Source: Lumbricus rubellus | Lineage: Eukaryota > Annelida > Clitellata > Crassiclitellata > Lumbricidae | DNA: 64,000 nt | Direction of reading: 5' to 3' | Assembly: GCA_945859605.1 (NCBI GenBank) | Contig: OX243824.1 | Span: forward strand, 25,062,814-25,126,813 | Made by a program: the position numbers and the translations under genes | Notes under the pieces: generated by a model | The model's input: the letters and a program-made list of their open reading frames with translations, nothing else | Told to the model about the DNA's origin: nothing | Databases searched by the model: none | In this document: piece by piece, positions 32,331 to 42,915 of the stretch | How positions within the stretch are numbered: the stretch's first letter is position 1 | Layout of the letters: each line of letters starts with the position of its first letter

Positions 32331-32847
32331 CCTCCTCCTCCTCCTCCTCCTCCTCCTCCTCCTCCTCCTCCTCCTCCTCCTCCTCCTCCTCCTCCTCCTC
32401 CTCCTCCTCCTCCTCCTCCTCCTCCTCCTCCTCCTCCTCCTCCTCCTCCTCCTCCTCCTCCTCCTCCTCCTCCTCCTCCTCCTCCTCCTCCTCCTCCTCC
32501 TCCTCCTCCTCCTCCTCCTCCTCCTCCTCCTCCTCCTCCTCCTCCTCCTCCTCCTCCTCCTCCTCCTCCTCCTCCTCCTCCTCCTCCTCCTCCTCCTCCT
32601 CCTCCTCCTCCTCCTCCTCCTCCTCCTCCTCCTCCTCCTCCTCCTCCTCCTCCTCCTCCTCCTCCTCCTCCTCCTCCTCCTCCTCCTCCTCCTCCTCCTC
32701 CTCCTCCTCCTCCTCCTCCTCCTCATCCTCCTCCTCCTCCTCCTCCTCCTCCTCCTCCTCCTCCTCCTCCTCCTCCTCCTCCTCCTCCTCCTCCTCCTCC
32801 TCCTCCTCCTCCTCCTCCTCCTCCTCCTCCTCCTCCTCCTCCTCCTT
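32331..32847. repeat. (TCC)n, about 172 triplets, one interruption
   Basis: Pure CCT/TCC triplets over about 517 bp with a single change (CTCATCC) near 32724. This homopurine-homopyrimidine mirror repeat lies between divergent genes (SDCCAG8 minus, GT92 plus). The poly-Pro and poly-Arg frames are artefacts. Exact length may be limited by assembly. Confidence 0.97.
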
Positions 32848-33591
32848 AAAAGTCCTCGTATATTAAGCACACCTGCATGTGGTGTGTAAAACGATCAGAT
32901 AACAAATAATTATTGGCGGACAGCAGCAGCTGCAGTGTTTTCCTTTCTTACAGATAAGCAACTCACGTATTCGACAAGTTTTATTGTATATATTGTGGCA
33001 TGCGACTAATAATGTGTATCCTCAATAGGCCTATTATTCGCTTCTCTGCATCACACTTGATCAGCCTGACATACATGTAGGCCCTAGGCCTATAACACAA
33101 ATATACAAAGCTGCTTATCTTTAGGGAGGAGCCTAGGAGGATGACTGAACACAGTGAACAGTGAACACGTGTAAGGTTAGCTGTTTTTCAGCAAAGACAA
33201 TGCTGCAATCGGAGAAACAAGTGTATGCAGACTGAGTGGCTCCAGGTAGAGATTTTCATACTTCAATTTTCATGGCCTGTTGACCTATAATGCGAAATAA
33301 ATAATTAATAATTAATCAGCCTATCAAAGGACGCGTTACGGAAAACCTCCATTCAAAAGACAAAATTCAATTGACCAAGGACCAAAATAATAGGCAACGA
33401 TACGATGATAATACGATGATAAGACAGTGTCCAGGGTGAGAGGAACAAACATATTGCAGAGTGGATGGTTAACGGTTGGATTTTTCACAAGGCGATTGTC
33501 ATGGCCTAAAATGACTCAGGTAAAATATTTACTTCAACGACCACACCGTCCTTGGTATGAATAATTTATTGTAATGGAACCCGATGCGATG
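32848..33591. other. Intergenic, nothing recognised
   Basis: Unique, AT-rich DNA upstream of the GT92 gene. No exon was identified. Confidence 0.45.
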
Positions 33592-33599
33592 ATTTGAGT

Positions 33600-33938
33600 C
33601 AAGGCCGTAGCTAGGGGGTGTTTTGGGTGTTTGAACACCCCCCGAAATAGAAAATGTAAAATGTAAAAAATAATGGAACGCATTTACTAGCACATGATGT
33701 AAAAACCATGAAATGAAACCATGAAAACACCATTGAAATGAGAAAATGTAAAAAAAATATAGAATGTATTCACTAGCACTAGTAGCACATAATGAAAAAA
33801 CATGAAATTAGGCAAAAGGAAAGTCGTTTCCGACGACTAAAAAGGTCGTCGTATTTTTCGACTAAGAAAAAAGGTCCTCAGAAATTCTCCACCGTAGAAA
33901 CACCCCCTCCCCGAGATCAAATCCTGGCTACGGCCTTG
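33600..33938. mobile_element. hAT-type MITE, CAAGGCCGTAGC family
   Basis: The ends are CAAGGCCGTAGCTAGG and the inverse of CAAGGCCGTAGCCAGG. Flanks are ATTTGAGT and ACTTGAGT (7 of 8). A palindrome, GGGTGTTTGAACACCC, sits inside the left end. A full-length relative is at 61688-62473 and a partial copy at 55898. Confidence 0.85.
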
Positions 33939-33946
33939 ACTTGAGT

Positions 33947-34346
33947 TCCTTTCCGCGATGTTCTCGAATGTGGATGAACTAAAGCTGCTGAAGCTGATGC
34001 TTGGCTGTTTCGTGCTGTAATCAGTGATGCTAAAATGTCACTCAAGTCCTGAGGAACGTTTAAACCACATTATGACGTGGATCGCATTCATTAGTTCTAC
34101 CAGTAGGCCCTAAAGGATGTTAAATACTTCATTCCGAAAGTTCTCCCTGCCGGCCATCAATGACATTGTTATTCTCACGTTATTTTTGTTCTCTGTATTT
34201 AATGTGCTTTGACATGTAACTGGGTGCGGTGTGTAGCCCGTATTTGTATCCCTTTAAACGAGGATTATATTTAGGTCATTAATTTGATAGACAGCTCTTG
34301 ATGCTCACGATATTCATGTAGCCAGAGCTGATCGTGTGGGTATGTA
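33947..34346. promoter_or_regulatory. Presumed 5' flank/UTR of the GT92 gene
   Basis: About 400 bp between a MITE and the GT92 start codon. No core promoter motif is assigned and no upstream coding exon was seen. Confidence 0.35.
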
Positions 34347-34496
34347 ATGATGCGATGCGATGTCATAGCCTCGCTTGGACTTGGAATCGCAGTCATCTTC
34401 GTGCTTTGCAATCTATTCGTTCTCGATTACTGGGAAATGCGACCACAAAAACTGAAAGGCGTCACGCTACAGCGACTTCACTCGTCTGATTTTCAG
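34347..34496 (+). CDS. GT92 exon 1 (signal anchor)
   Basis: It encodes a short cytoplasmic start, the hydrophobic segment ASLGLGIAVIFVLCNLFVLD and a stem, ending SSDFQ. The donor is TTTTCAG|GCAAGA, a GC-AG donor with the expected strong context. No suitable GT donor in frame is nearby. ATGATG gives two possible first codons; I chose the first. Confidence 0.75.
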
Positions 34497-37400
34497 GCAA
34501 GACATAAGATTTTAGCGTCAGTCATCCGTCCGCTTTTGGATTTCTCCTTTGATGCATTCCAACGACCTCTAATATATAATCCTAATATACAATATGTATT
34601 ATATATAGTATATCTAATATATTATATATATATCTTACTATATACATAGGCGTACGAGGCGGGGGCCCAGGGGGGCAAATACCCCCTAACTTTCGGGCAA
34701 GTCTGGTTTTATGGGCAAACACAGACCCAAACGACTAAAAAAGGTCGTCAACTTTTTGGACGGATATACTTTTCGAGCACAAGTTCAATCTTTGCCCCCC
34801 CCCCCACTGCTGACGCACGCCTATGACTATTATATAATTATATATAACTAGGCAGAGCTTCCTACGTTGAGCTGCCAGTGACGCCGAAGGAGCGGAAAGA
34901 GAAGGAAACAAGAGCATAATTTGAAATAGTATGGGGTATAAGTGTGGACTGTTACAGAGCAATGTAAACAAGCCACGTCATCAAGGCACATCATTTTGTT
35001 CTCTGCAAACTTTCCTTCTCATCCGCCATTTTCTATGATTCGTAAGCCTTACCCCAAGAGGCTTCAGCAGAAACTAAGCGATCATGGGTGCCCGCACATA
35101 AGGGCACTTTTAAATTGACATTTATTTTTCAAATTACTATTTGTGGGGTTCTAACTAATTTCTTCGCATTAGAGAATCAATTATAATAATGATGCACAAA
35201 GTAAAAAACTAAGAAATCTGTGTTTAGAAACCTCTTTAAAAACAAACATCCTCTAATTTTCTGCGCTACATTTTAAGCTCTTGCTAGAAACTGTAGCCTA
35301 ACCATGGCCATTACGAACTTCTGTTTCCGGGCGACCGACCAATAGATTTTAGTTTAAGATACCTGATAAAGCCCATCAAAGGGTCACAGAATGTTCTGCA
35401 TAAATTGTTCACCAAATCGCCTATGCAAAAGTTCATATTTGTATATTGTTTCGAAATAAACGCTTGCTTGTTTAAACACAGTAGGTCCTACTGTTGTGTT
35501 ATAACTTATACCCAAGTTCGCTACTAAACCAATTGGACTAAAAAGAAAGACCGACCGAATTGTATGTAGGCCTAGGCCCTACTGTACTCCAATTCAAAGT
35601 CATGTCTGTAAAGTGACTAATCATTTCATGAAAGCACATTGTGGCTATGTATTGTTGGCTTTTTGTTGCCTCATAAAAACCTCAGCGAAGTCTATCAACT
35701 AGATATCCGGTTGACGTAATATTTCGGCCTCACTCTGCTTCCTGCCACAGTATGAATAATTGAATATCGATCCAAAAATAATGCTGATTTGACATTTTTG
35801 TTTAAAATCTTCAACCCTTAACGCGGCTGCATGCCAGTGTATGGGGCTGGTTAATTTCAGAATATTGCATTTATCTTGACATGTAAAGCTGTACACTGCA
35901 AGCAGCGTTACAACTGCGCCTAAATTAAAGTAATAAGACTTGTGATCTGATTATTAGGTCGTTGAGAATGGATCGGCGTTCGTCTATTCCGCATACATTG
36001 ATGACCGACCAGCGAAGGACTTTATTCCGGATCCGGATGGAAAGAAGACAGCTGCAGTCGTTCGCATCTTCGCCTACTTCCTACGGACCATTGATGTCCG
36101 TCGCAATTGGAAATGCTTGTTTTGGTACGCAGATCAGGACCAACCCATCGCAACGAACATCTCCAACGTTACGGATCTAAACAGATGGGAAATGAAGCTC
36201 AGGTGAATTATATCCAAGGATGTCGCGTATGCGGTCTTGTCGGTCGTTCTACTTTGAATTTGCAGCAACGGCTATCAATTATGTCGCCATTCATCCTATA
36301 TAAATCTATCTATAATCATATATAGACCTGATATATTATATATATATATATAAGAAGAAGCGGGACAAAGATAAAGAGGACGAAGAGGAGGAGGAGTAGG
36401 AGTAGAAAAACAGGAGAAAGAGGAGAAGAAGAAGAAGAGGAAAAGAAGAAGAAGAGGAAGAACAAAAGAGAAAGAAGGACTATAGTAGCAGTATTAGTAT
36501 TACTGGTAGTAGTTAGTAGTTGCACTAGCATCAGTAAAAGTGGTAGGCCTAGTAGCAGCAGTAGTAGCAGCAACAGCAACAGTAGTAGTATCTACTAGTA
36601 GTAGTGGCAGTGGTGGCGGTAGCGGTAGCAGTAATAGTTGTAGTAGACGGCATAGAAACAATAGAAGCAGTAGAAGAAGAAGAAGCGGATGAGGAGGAGG
36701 AGGAGGAGGAGGAGGAGGAGGAATAGGAGGACGAAGAAAACAAAATCAACAGCAATAACGGCTTTCTTGTATGCAAAAGCGTTCACTCGTAGATTTTTTG
36801 TTCAATGACGGATATTCTTGTTTTTAACTTTAATAAGTGTAGCCGATTATAGCAACAACTTGGGATCAACTAATTTGGGCCATGAAATTCTTGAAAAGCA
36901 TCGTGGTCTATAACAGGGTAGCCTATAATTATGTAATCAGAACGCTTTTATGTCTTGAGTCTCATGAGAGCTGAGCTGTGAATATAATCTTCTGCTACTA
37001 GAAATTTAAAATGATGGGCTACACGACATAGATGTACAAAACGATAGAAACGGAATAAAAAACGGAAAACAGCATCGTTTCATTCTAAAAGAAAACGGGG
37101 AAAACGACACAAAACGGAAACGGAAAAATAATTTAACTTCCGTAGACCGTAAACTGCATTTTAAACTTAAAAACCTTGTTTATGATTTTTTTATCTTAAT
37201 CATTTCGTTCATGGATGTACTTGGCTACATGTAGGCCCTAGGCCTATCTTTTAAATGATGACGTTAAGCAATTAAATTATAACATCAGTGAGCTGAATCC
37301 TTGAGAGTAGGCCGAAAACGTAAGAAATATCCGAAAAATGAGATTAAATAAAACAATAGCCCAGCAGACAGCACATAAATAAAAAAAAGTTGCATAAAAA

Positions 37401-39474
37401 ATGTTAACCCTCAGGCTACCAAGCTTTTTTTGTAACACTGACTACCAAGAGGGGGTGGTTACCACCCCCTCTGGATTTTGGGTTTGGTTTGAGATATCAT
37501 AACTTGTAATACATCAATGGATTCAGCATTCATTTCTGCACCAAATGGTATTTTGAGGTTTGAAATATATGAAAGCACCCCGGAATTATGAATTTTTTTC
37601 CGTAGGCACCCGTCGATTTAACAAAATGCATATTTTCGCATAAGAAAATATTAGATTCTGTGTGTTTTTAACATAATTTATTTATTTAAAAATAGTTTAC
37701 ATATAATAAAGTCCAATATCCAACTATAAAAACTAGTAATAAGTTAGTTTTAATTACAATAAAAAGAAAAAAACATGTATTAGCTGCTGAAAAACGTTTA
37801 CGCAGACTTATCGGTTTACGTTGTAAAAAAAACCAACATTTTCACACATTTAAATTTATTTTGAGCACTTCCGGTCATCAAATGTCAAATTAATTGGTAT
37901 CAAGAAATAGCCCTAAATGCCCTCTATAGAATGGCATAATTTATTTTTCTTGAAAAATAAATTCTGAATACTTTTTAATAGGAAAAACATGAAAATTTTA
38001 TGAAAATAAAACACCTTTTTTATATATTTTAATTTATTTTGAGAACTTCCGGTTGTCAAAAGACAACTCCGTGACCACCGCAATGTAGCCCCACATTCCC
38101 TCTACAGAATGGTGTAATTCGTGTCTTTTCATGTCAAAGGACGGATAAGATACAGCCGATAATCTAAGGAAGGGTGGTATCCACCCCCCCCTCTGGTGCC
38201 TCGGGTATATCGGGTATAACTTTTGAATGGTATGGTATATCATCACGCATTTTAGCTCAAAATGTGTGCAAATGAATCCTCTACAGCTACCTAAAACGTC
38301 AAAATTTTATTCCAAACGAAAAAAGTTTGATTTGGAAAAAACCTAGGGGGGGTGGATACCACCCCCCCTGGTAGCCCGAGGGTTAAAAACCGCATAGCCT
38401 AAACGATGCGAAAAATAAGAAGCGAATAAAACGGCGTTTTTTGGGAGCGAATAAAAAACGAAGGAAACTTTTTTAAAACAGCTATGCTATAGGCTTACGA
38501 TGTTGGCTGCTGATGGTTTTAGGTTTGTGGTTGCCATGGTGATTTGCGATCTGCCCGAGCCTCAATCGACTTTGCGAGGAGTTTCACTCGTATCGTCCGA
38601 TTCCAATAATAATAAAAACTTGGTCGACGTCGTTGATCTTCGACAGTCAACGTCTACATCATTAAATCATTTGAATGCAATGACAAACGTAACATTCACA
38701 GTCTGCACTTCACCGATTCACGGAAGCTATTACAAGATAAATGATATCGTCAATTTTATTGAAGTCAATCGGATCTTTGGAGCGGAGAGGTTTGTATTCT
38801 ACATTGATCAGGACATCGATCTTTCCATAAGACACTGCCTGGAGACATATAGAGACCGAGGTATAGTGGAGATGTATGAGTTCACTCCTCCAGTTCTCGA
38901 TGGTCTTCATTACCACGGACAGATTCTGTCGATAACCGAATGTGTGTACCGTACGATGTACCGAACAAAGTATCTAATCAATCAGGACATTGATGAAGTC
39001 ATCGTTCCGGTGAATGCAAGCGACTGGAAAACTTTGCTGAACGATATTCACACTCGCGTAGGACCTGAGAACGCGGAAAAGATCGCCGCATACAGCTTCC
39101 GGAATCAGTTCTTTCCCCTCGCGGCCCCCGATGATCGCAATTTCAACGAATCGATTCTTGCGAAGCGCTACGATATCAAGCCTCTCCTAAAAACGCAAAA
39201 GGAACCGGAAGTTTATCCACATCACGTGCGGTCAAAGGTGATGGCTCGACCGGAAAGAATTCTCATCTGGCACGTCCATCTGATTTACCAGGAGAACCTC
39301 ATCCAGAGAAACTACACCATTCATGATGTAGCAAAGAACGAAGCGCTTCTCCATCACTATCGCTCGTGGCCAACTAGCCAGAACTTAAAGACCGAACGCA
39401 GAATGCATAGATACGCTTCTTTGATGATTGAACGAATTCACTTCGGAATGGGAGTCTGTTCACCGATCGTCTAA
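34347..39474 (+). CDS. Glycosyltransferase family 92 protein, three exons, 448 residues
   Basis: Exons 34347-34496, 35958-36202 and 38523-39474 join in phase (0 and 2) to a 448-residue type II membrane protein. Residues about 6-28 form a single transmembrane anchor. Then come NGSAFVYSAYIDDR and NWKCLFWY (exon 2), VVAMVICDLPE, CTSPIHGSYYKINDIVNFIE, FVFYIDQD, NQDIDEVIVP with a DxD-like metal site, and HVRSKVMARPERILIWHVH (exon 3). This is the GT92 (formerly DUF23) pattern. Characterised members (GALT-1 of C. elegans) are Golgi beta-1,4-galactosyltransferases acting on fucose of N-glycans. The acceptor here is unknown. Intron 1 uses a GC donor. Length is normal for the family and there are no breaks. 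Confidence 0.85.
34645..34825. mobile_element. hAT-type MITE, CATAGGCGTACGAG family (copy 2)
   Basis: The ends are CATAGGCGTACGAGGCGGGG and the inverse CGCACGCCTATG. Flanks are ACTATATA and ACTATTAT (6 of 8). It is inserted early in GT92 intron 1 and contains ACGACTAAAAAAGGTCGT. Confidence 0.7.
34834..35957. other. GT92 intron 1
   Basis: A left end of the CATGGGCGYCCGC hAT family (CATGGGTGCCCGCACATAAG) lies at about 35083. The right end is unclear. Nothing else was recognised. Confidence 0.45.
35958..36202 (+). CDS. GT92 exon 2
   Basis: The acceptor is TGATTATTAG|GTC and the donor is AAGCTCAG|GTGAAT. Phase 0 in, phase 2 out. It encodes VVENGSAFVYSAYIDDR, VRIFAYFLRTIDVRRNWKCL and FWYADQD, the conserved N-terminal block of GT92 luminal domains. 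It contains two N-glycosylation sequons (NIS, NVT). Confidence 0.85.
36203..37403. other. GT92 intron 2, first part, with purine-rich low-complexity block
   Basis: 36350-36760 is a G/A-rich block (GAAGAGGAGGAG, AGTAGTAGCAG words) followed by unremarkable AT-rich DNA. Leu/Ser-rich minus frames there are artefacts. Confidence 0.7.
37408..38382. mobile_element. piggyBac-type MITE, TTAA target site
   Basis: The ends are CCCTCAGGCTACCAAGC and the inverse of CCCTCGGGCTACCAGG, bounded by TTAA on both sides (37404-37407, 38383-38386), the piggyBac hallmark. Subterminal GGGGGTGG.TACCACCCCC palindromes lie at both ends. Internal segments near 37845 and 38025 repeat ATTTTGAG.ACTTCCGGT. There is no transposase. 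It lies in GT92 intron 2 and ends 140 bp before exon 3. Confidence 0.8.
38523..39474 (+). CDS. GT92 exon 3 (catalytic domain)
   Basis: The acceptor GATGGTTTTAG|GTT completes an Arg codon with exon 2. The open frame extends upstream to a Met at 38500, but that part is intron. It carries most catalytic-domain motifs, including NQDIDEVIVP, and ends at TAA 39472-39474. Confidence 0.87.
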
Positions 39475-39585
39475 ACTGAGGCACATCCGTGAGAGAGAGG
39501 TGCAGTAGTAGCACTATAGTAGAGGAAGCGGTGGTAACATTGGGAGTAAATTTTCAAATTCTACAGGGTCGTAGGTACCATCCAT

Positions 39586-40373
39586 CAGAGGCTGATACAG
39601 AAACTTTGGACGGGGGGGGTTAAACTTCTTGGCCTTAGGTCAGGAAAATGTTTCTTTCCTATCCGCCAAAAAGGTTGATGACCTTGTTTTAGTCATCTGG
39701 CCGAAATTTCGGGAAAGGGATACCATCTTGTCCGCCCAAAAAGCTGATGACCTTCTTTAGTCGTCCAGTCCAAATGTCCTCAAAATATCATCAGCATCAG
39801 CATCATAGTCCATGGGCTGACAGCCCGTAGGTGTCCGACGCCACTCTCTGTCTGAGTCTGTCTCGCGCCATGTTGCCCAGCATTAACCGGTCCGGTCAGC
39901 AGGTCTGCTCCATACCATTGACATCTTGGAGCACCTAGACCACCTTGTCTGATTGAAGAGAATATTGGGAGAGAGACATGAAGGACAACCCGGGTCAATG
40001 CGAGTTTGTGTCCCACACTCTCTCCTCCAACTCTCTCCACCGGTCTGTCCTGACCGGCCTGTGCATGTCTGCTCCACATCATGATACCTTGAAGCATCTG
40101 GGTCGCTATCTCACTTGTGTCGTGGTTTTTGCGGATTTCAATCGTCTTGGTCTTTTGCTGCCAGAGTATCGCTACCGATCTGGCAAACCTTCCTCCTTTA
40201 TCCGGGCTTAGGACCGGCACAGGGAAGTGATGGTCCCCTGTGGCGGAGGAAGGATGCAGTTTAACGTCATGCCCAGAACGCCTCAAATATACCAGTATAC
40301 GAATCACGATCGTGGGCATTTCTAAATGAGGGGGATGCCATAGCAGGATTGCCACGCCCTGGAACCGCCTCTG
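39586..40373. mobile_element. hAT-type MITE, GGCGGATACAG family, perfect TSD CCATCCAT, with nested retroposon
   Basis: The ends are CAGAGGCTGATACAG and the inverse of CAGAGGCGGTTCCAG. CCATCCAT flanks both sides (39578-39585, 40374-40381). The left part repeats CCGCCAAAAAGGTTGATGAC as in 18039-18507. A different repeat (39780 to about 40260) is inserted in it. Confidence 0.85.
39780..40260 (-). mobile_element. Retroposon-like repeat C with GAT-rich tail, copy 1
   Basis: It is shared with 60691-60905 (CCGACGCCACTCTCTGTC, ATGTTGCCCAGC, TCTGCTCCATACCATT, ATGAAGGACAAC). On the minus strand it ends with a GGGC....GCCC hairpin and a (GAT)n-like tail (39780-39806). It is inside a hAT MITE. The minus-strand frame 39780-40418 is not convincing protein. 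Confidence 0.55.
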
Positions 40374-40381
40374 CCATCCAT

Positions 40382-41029
40382 AATGCTCATAGTTTGAATA
40401 ATCAAGTCTTTTACTCATCTCGTTTAGGTGTTATTCAACAAAAACCCTCCAAACTATGCCAATGTTACCCCATTTTACGGTACAGCCTAAGTTTAAGTCG
40501 TCATGGACTAGCTCATGCTGACACAAAAGTAACAATTATTAAAAGTAACATTTTTTTGTTGGAATGCGTATTCAATAAACAAACTGTAATTAATTTTTTT
40601 ACTTGTAGCCTATAAGAACTTGAAGTCAAATAAGTTTCTGAATTTCGTTTCGTGCACTGAATCATTTGAGTGTAACGTCAAAAATTAAAATGGTTAAATA
40701 GTGTAGTAAATTAGTTGAATCCTTTACAGTAGCCTATAGGAAAACAATGAAAAATGTTTCAGACGATGATAAATTAAAGAAAATAATTATGGTCAGTAAA
40801 TAATCTAAATGAATGAGTTCACATAAAATATTTTTGGCGAAAAAAGCGTTAAAAAACGGAAAAACGGGATTTTCAGGAAATAACTTCAAAACAAGGAAAA
40901 ATATTATTTTACAATTAGGCCTCTGATTTAACCTGAAAACTTAGGTGTATTCGGAGAAGTGGCTTATTATAACATAAGTAAGCTGCTAATGATATCCACT
41001 CAAATGAAAAGTCATCGAATACTGTCAAT
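40382..41029. other. Intergenic, nothing recognised
   Basis: AT-rich, unique-looking DNA downstream of the GT92 gene. Confidence 0.45.
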
Positions 41030-41262
41030 ATAGGGGAGTGGTGTTTACGCAAGCGAGTGCGAACGTAGCGGTACGTGTACGAGCGAGTGTGTGGATGGTG
41101 CATGGTGATGGTGAGCAACAGAGATCGATAATTTCCTGCAAGTCTGTCAACCATCGACAATGGACCAATGATTTTAGTATTGCGAGGAGAAGGAAAGGAA
41201 CGACATGACAGGTATAGTAACGACGCAGTTTCCGGTGGATTCCAGTAACGATAACTTTACAG
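41030..41262 (-). repeat. Dispersed repeat D, copy 1
   Basis: It shares GGTGAGCAAC, CAAGTCTGT and GACATGACAGGTAT landmarks with 61150-61355. On the minus strand both copies read a related peptide (FLLLA.LK ... TDL..IID ... CSP), so it may be a fragment of a transposon protein. Unassigned. Confidence 0.5.
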
Positions 41263-41284
41263 GGTACTTCCAACAAGGTTCTGA

Positions 41285-41488
41285 TATAGCCTACACAATT
41301 ATTCTACTAGAAACTCCTCTCACTATCGTACCATATCTGCTCGATTAAACTCAAGAAGATTCCATATTAAATACACTGGACCTGGTGTATGGAACTCGAT
41401 TTCTAATCATATTCAGCAGGCATCAAGTTAACTAAGGGCTACGACACTGCTACGTGACTATTTAATTAATGACTGTGAAGATGTTTAA
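41285..41488 (+). pseudogene. C-terminal end of a LINE ORF2 (5'-truncated)
   Basis: The frame reads SRRFHIKYTGPGVWNSISNH then IQQASS, a stop, and LRDYLIND, then TAA. The pattern GP.VWNS.. followed by a short helix and RDYLI is the usual C-terminus of jockey/CR1/RTE-type non-LTR polymerases. It has one internal stop. Confidence 0.65.
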
Positions 41489-41772
41489 CCTTGTAAGCAC
41501 TGTTTTTTGTTTGTTAAATTGTAAGTGTGTTGTTGTTTTTTTAGTTAAGTTTTCTACATTACTTGTTATTTCATTCTGTTGTTTTGCCTACTATTCAATT
41601 CATGAGATCAACCGTTTAGCCATCAGTTAAAATTATTGCACATGTAAATAGGTGTCCCTGTTAGCGGGATTTTCATCCCTTAGGGCCTTCTTTGTTACCA
41701 TCCGATCTTGTGAAGCATTCTGTACTATGACAATTGTTTATGGTTGATAGTTACAATAAATGGATTGATTAA
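41489..41772 (+). mobile_element. 3' UTR of the truncated LINE
   Basis: A T-rich 3' region contains a GGTGTCCCTGTTAGCGGGA hairpin-like stretch and ends ACAATAAATGGATTGATTAAT, typical of CR1/L2-like LINE ends. It belongs with the coding fragment at 41285-41488. Confidence 0.55.
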
Positions 41773-42460
41773 TAACCGTCCATACAAACGAGTCTATTGG
41801 CTCGAATTGTTTTAATAACGCCCTTTTAAATTCACTTCTTCTAAGATTCTTAAGCGCTTGATTTTAATCGGCTCTGCGGCAGATAATTAATTATGGCTGT
41901 CAAATTTAGACAGACCAGTGTGTAACAGATGTGGATTGGTTGATCATCCGTCCTGTTACAGTAGCCTACGGGTAGCCTAAGCGTGCCAATCGATATGCAT
42001 CTAATCAGTGAATCAATGCAATCATGATAATACATGTAGGCTAATCCTTGTTTTGGTCCTCAGCTCTAAACTGCGTCTTGCTCAGAAATATCTCAGAGAT
42101 CTCATTTTGCGTCCTATCCTATTATTACTTTAGAACTTCTCCTCAACCTATTCGCTCCTCGAATCCATCGGCCTATAATAACACGCGATCGTCTTGTCCA
42201 GCGAACAAGACACAAGATTATATAACTTTGTCATTATTATGCATGCCTTTTGGAATACTCTCCCCATCTTTTCACGTAATTCCATTCTTTCTACCAGTTA
42301 CCAGATCTCTTCCTGCATATCTTTCACTCTATTAAAAACCAAGTTCTTCTCTCTGGGTAACCTATACTCGCACCGGAAACGCTACTAAGCGGACACTACT
42401 GTGACCAGCGCCTTATAAGTTACATATTGCATTAGGCCTACATAGCATAATAACTGCTTA
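41773..42460. other. Intergenic, nothing recognised
   Basis: No supported feature. Short frames at 42048-42388 have no recognisable similarity. Confidence 0.45.
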
Positions 42461-42701
42461 TTTTATTTATTTCTCGCATTTGCTATAGGCCTATACCACG
42501 CCCCTTCAAGCTCTCTACACTCAAAGGCGCCATTGACTACAGCGTCGACACTGCATCCGAGCTTCACGCCGAAGCGCACGAGCAATTGCCTGTAAATGGA
42601 TTTGGTCAGGGTCCGTATACTCGGCGGCTTGATGTGGATTCGAAACTGGAACCCTCCTTCGGCTCCAAGGTACAGAACTCATCACTACACTACCGCATAA
42701 G
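42461..42701 (-). mobile_element. tRNA-derived SINE, family A, copy 3
   Basis: On the minus strand a tRNA-like head (GTAGTGTAGTGATGAGT...GGTTCCAGTTTCGAATCC) is followed by the family body with TTCGGCGTGAAGCTCGGATG, and it ends GGGGCGTGG...AGCAAATGCGAG. The tail type AAATGCGAG is shared with the copy near 32066. Confidence 0.65.
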
Positions 42702-42915
42702 CACACATGCGAGTTCCCATGAATGCAAGTTTGTTGATCCGGCTTGTTCGTAACTAGGTTACAGGCTATTTTGTTGTAGCCACTATGATGTGTCTCACAA
42801 AGCTTTTCATTTCAACAAGCAGCTCTAGAAAGGGCATCGTTTGCCTGCATTGGTCCCTCCCTATGGAATGAGCTTCCCCCATCAGTTCACTCTGCCATTC
42901 TCTCTGGTAGTGTAT

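Noticed and set aside
32307..32870. 180-codon poly-proline and poly-arginine frames
   Set aside because: Pure translation of a (TCC)n microsatellite; no flanking coding sequence or splice signals.
38500..38522. Met at 38500 as the start of a separate glycosyltransferase
   Set aside because: An acceptor at 38521-38522 joins in phase to exon 2, which carries conserved GT92 motifs and an upstream anchor exon.
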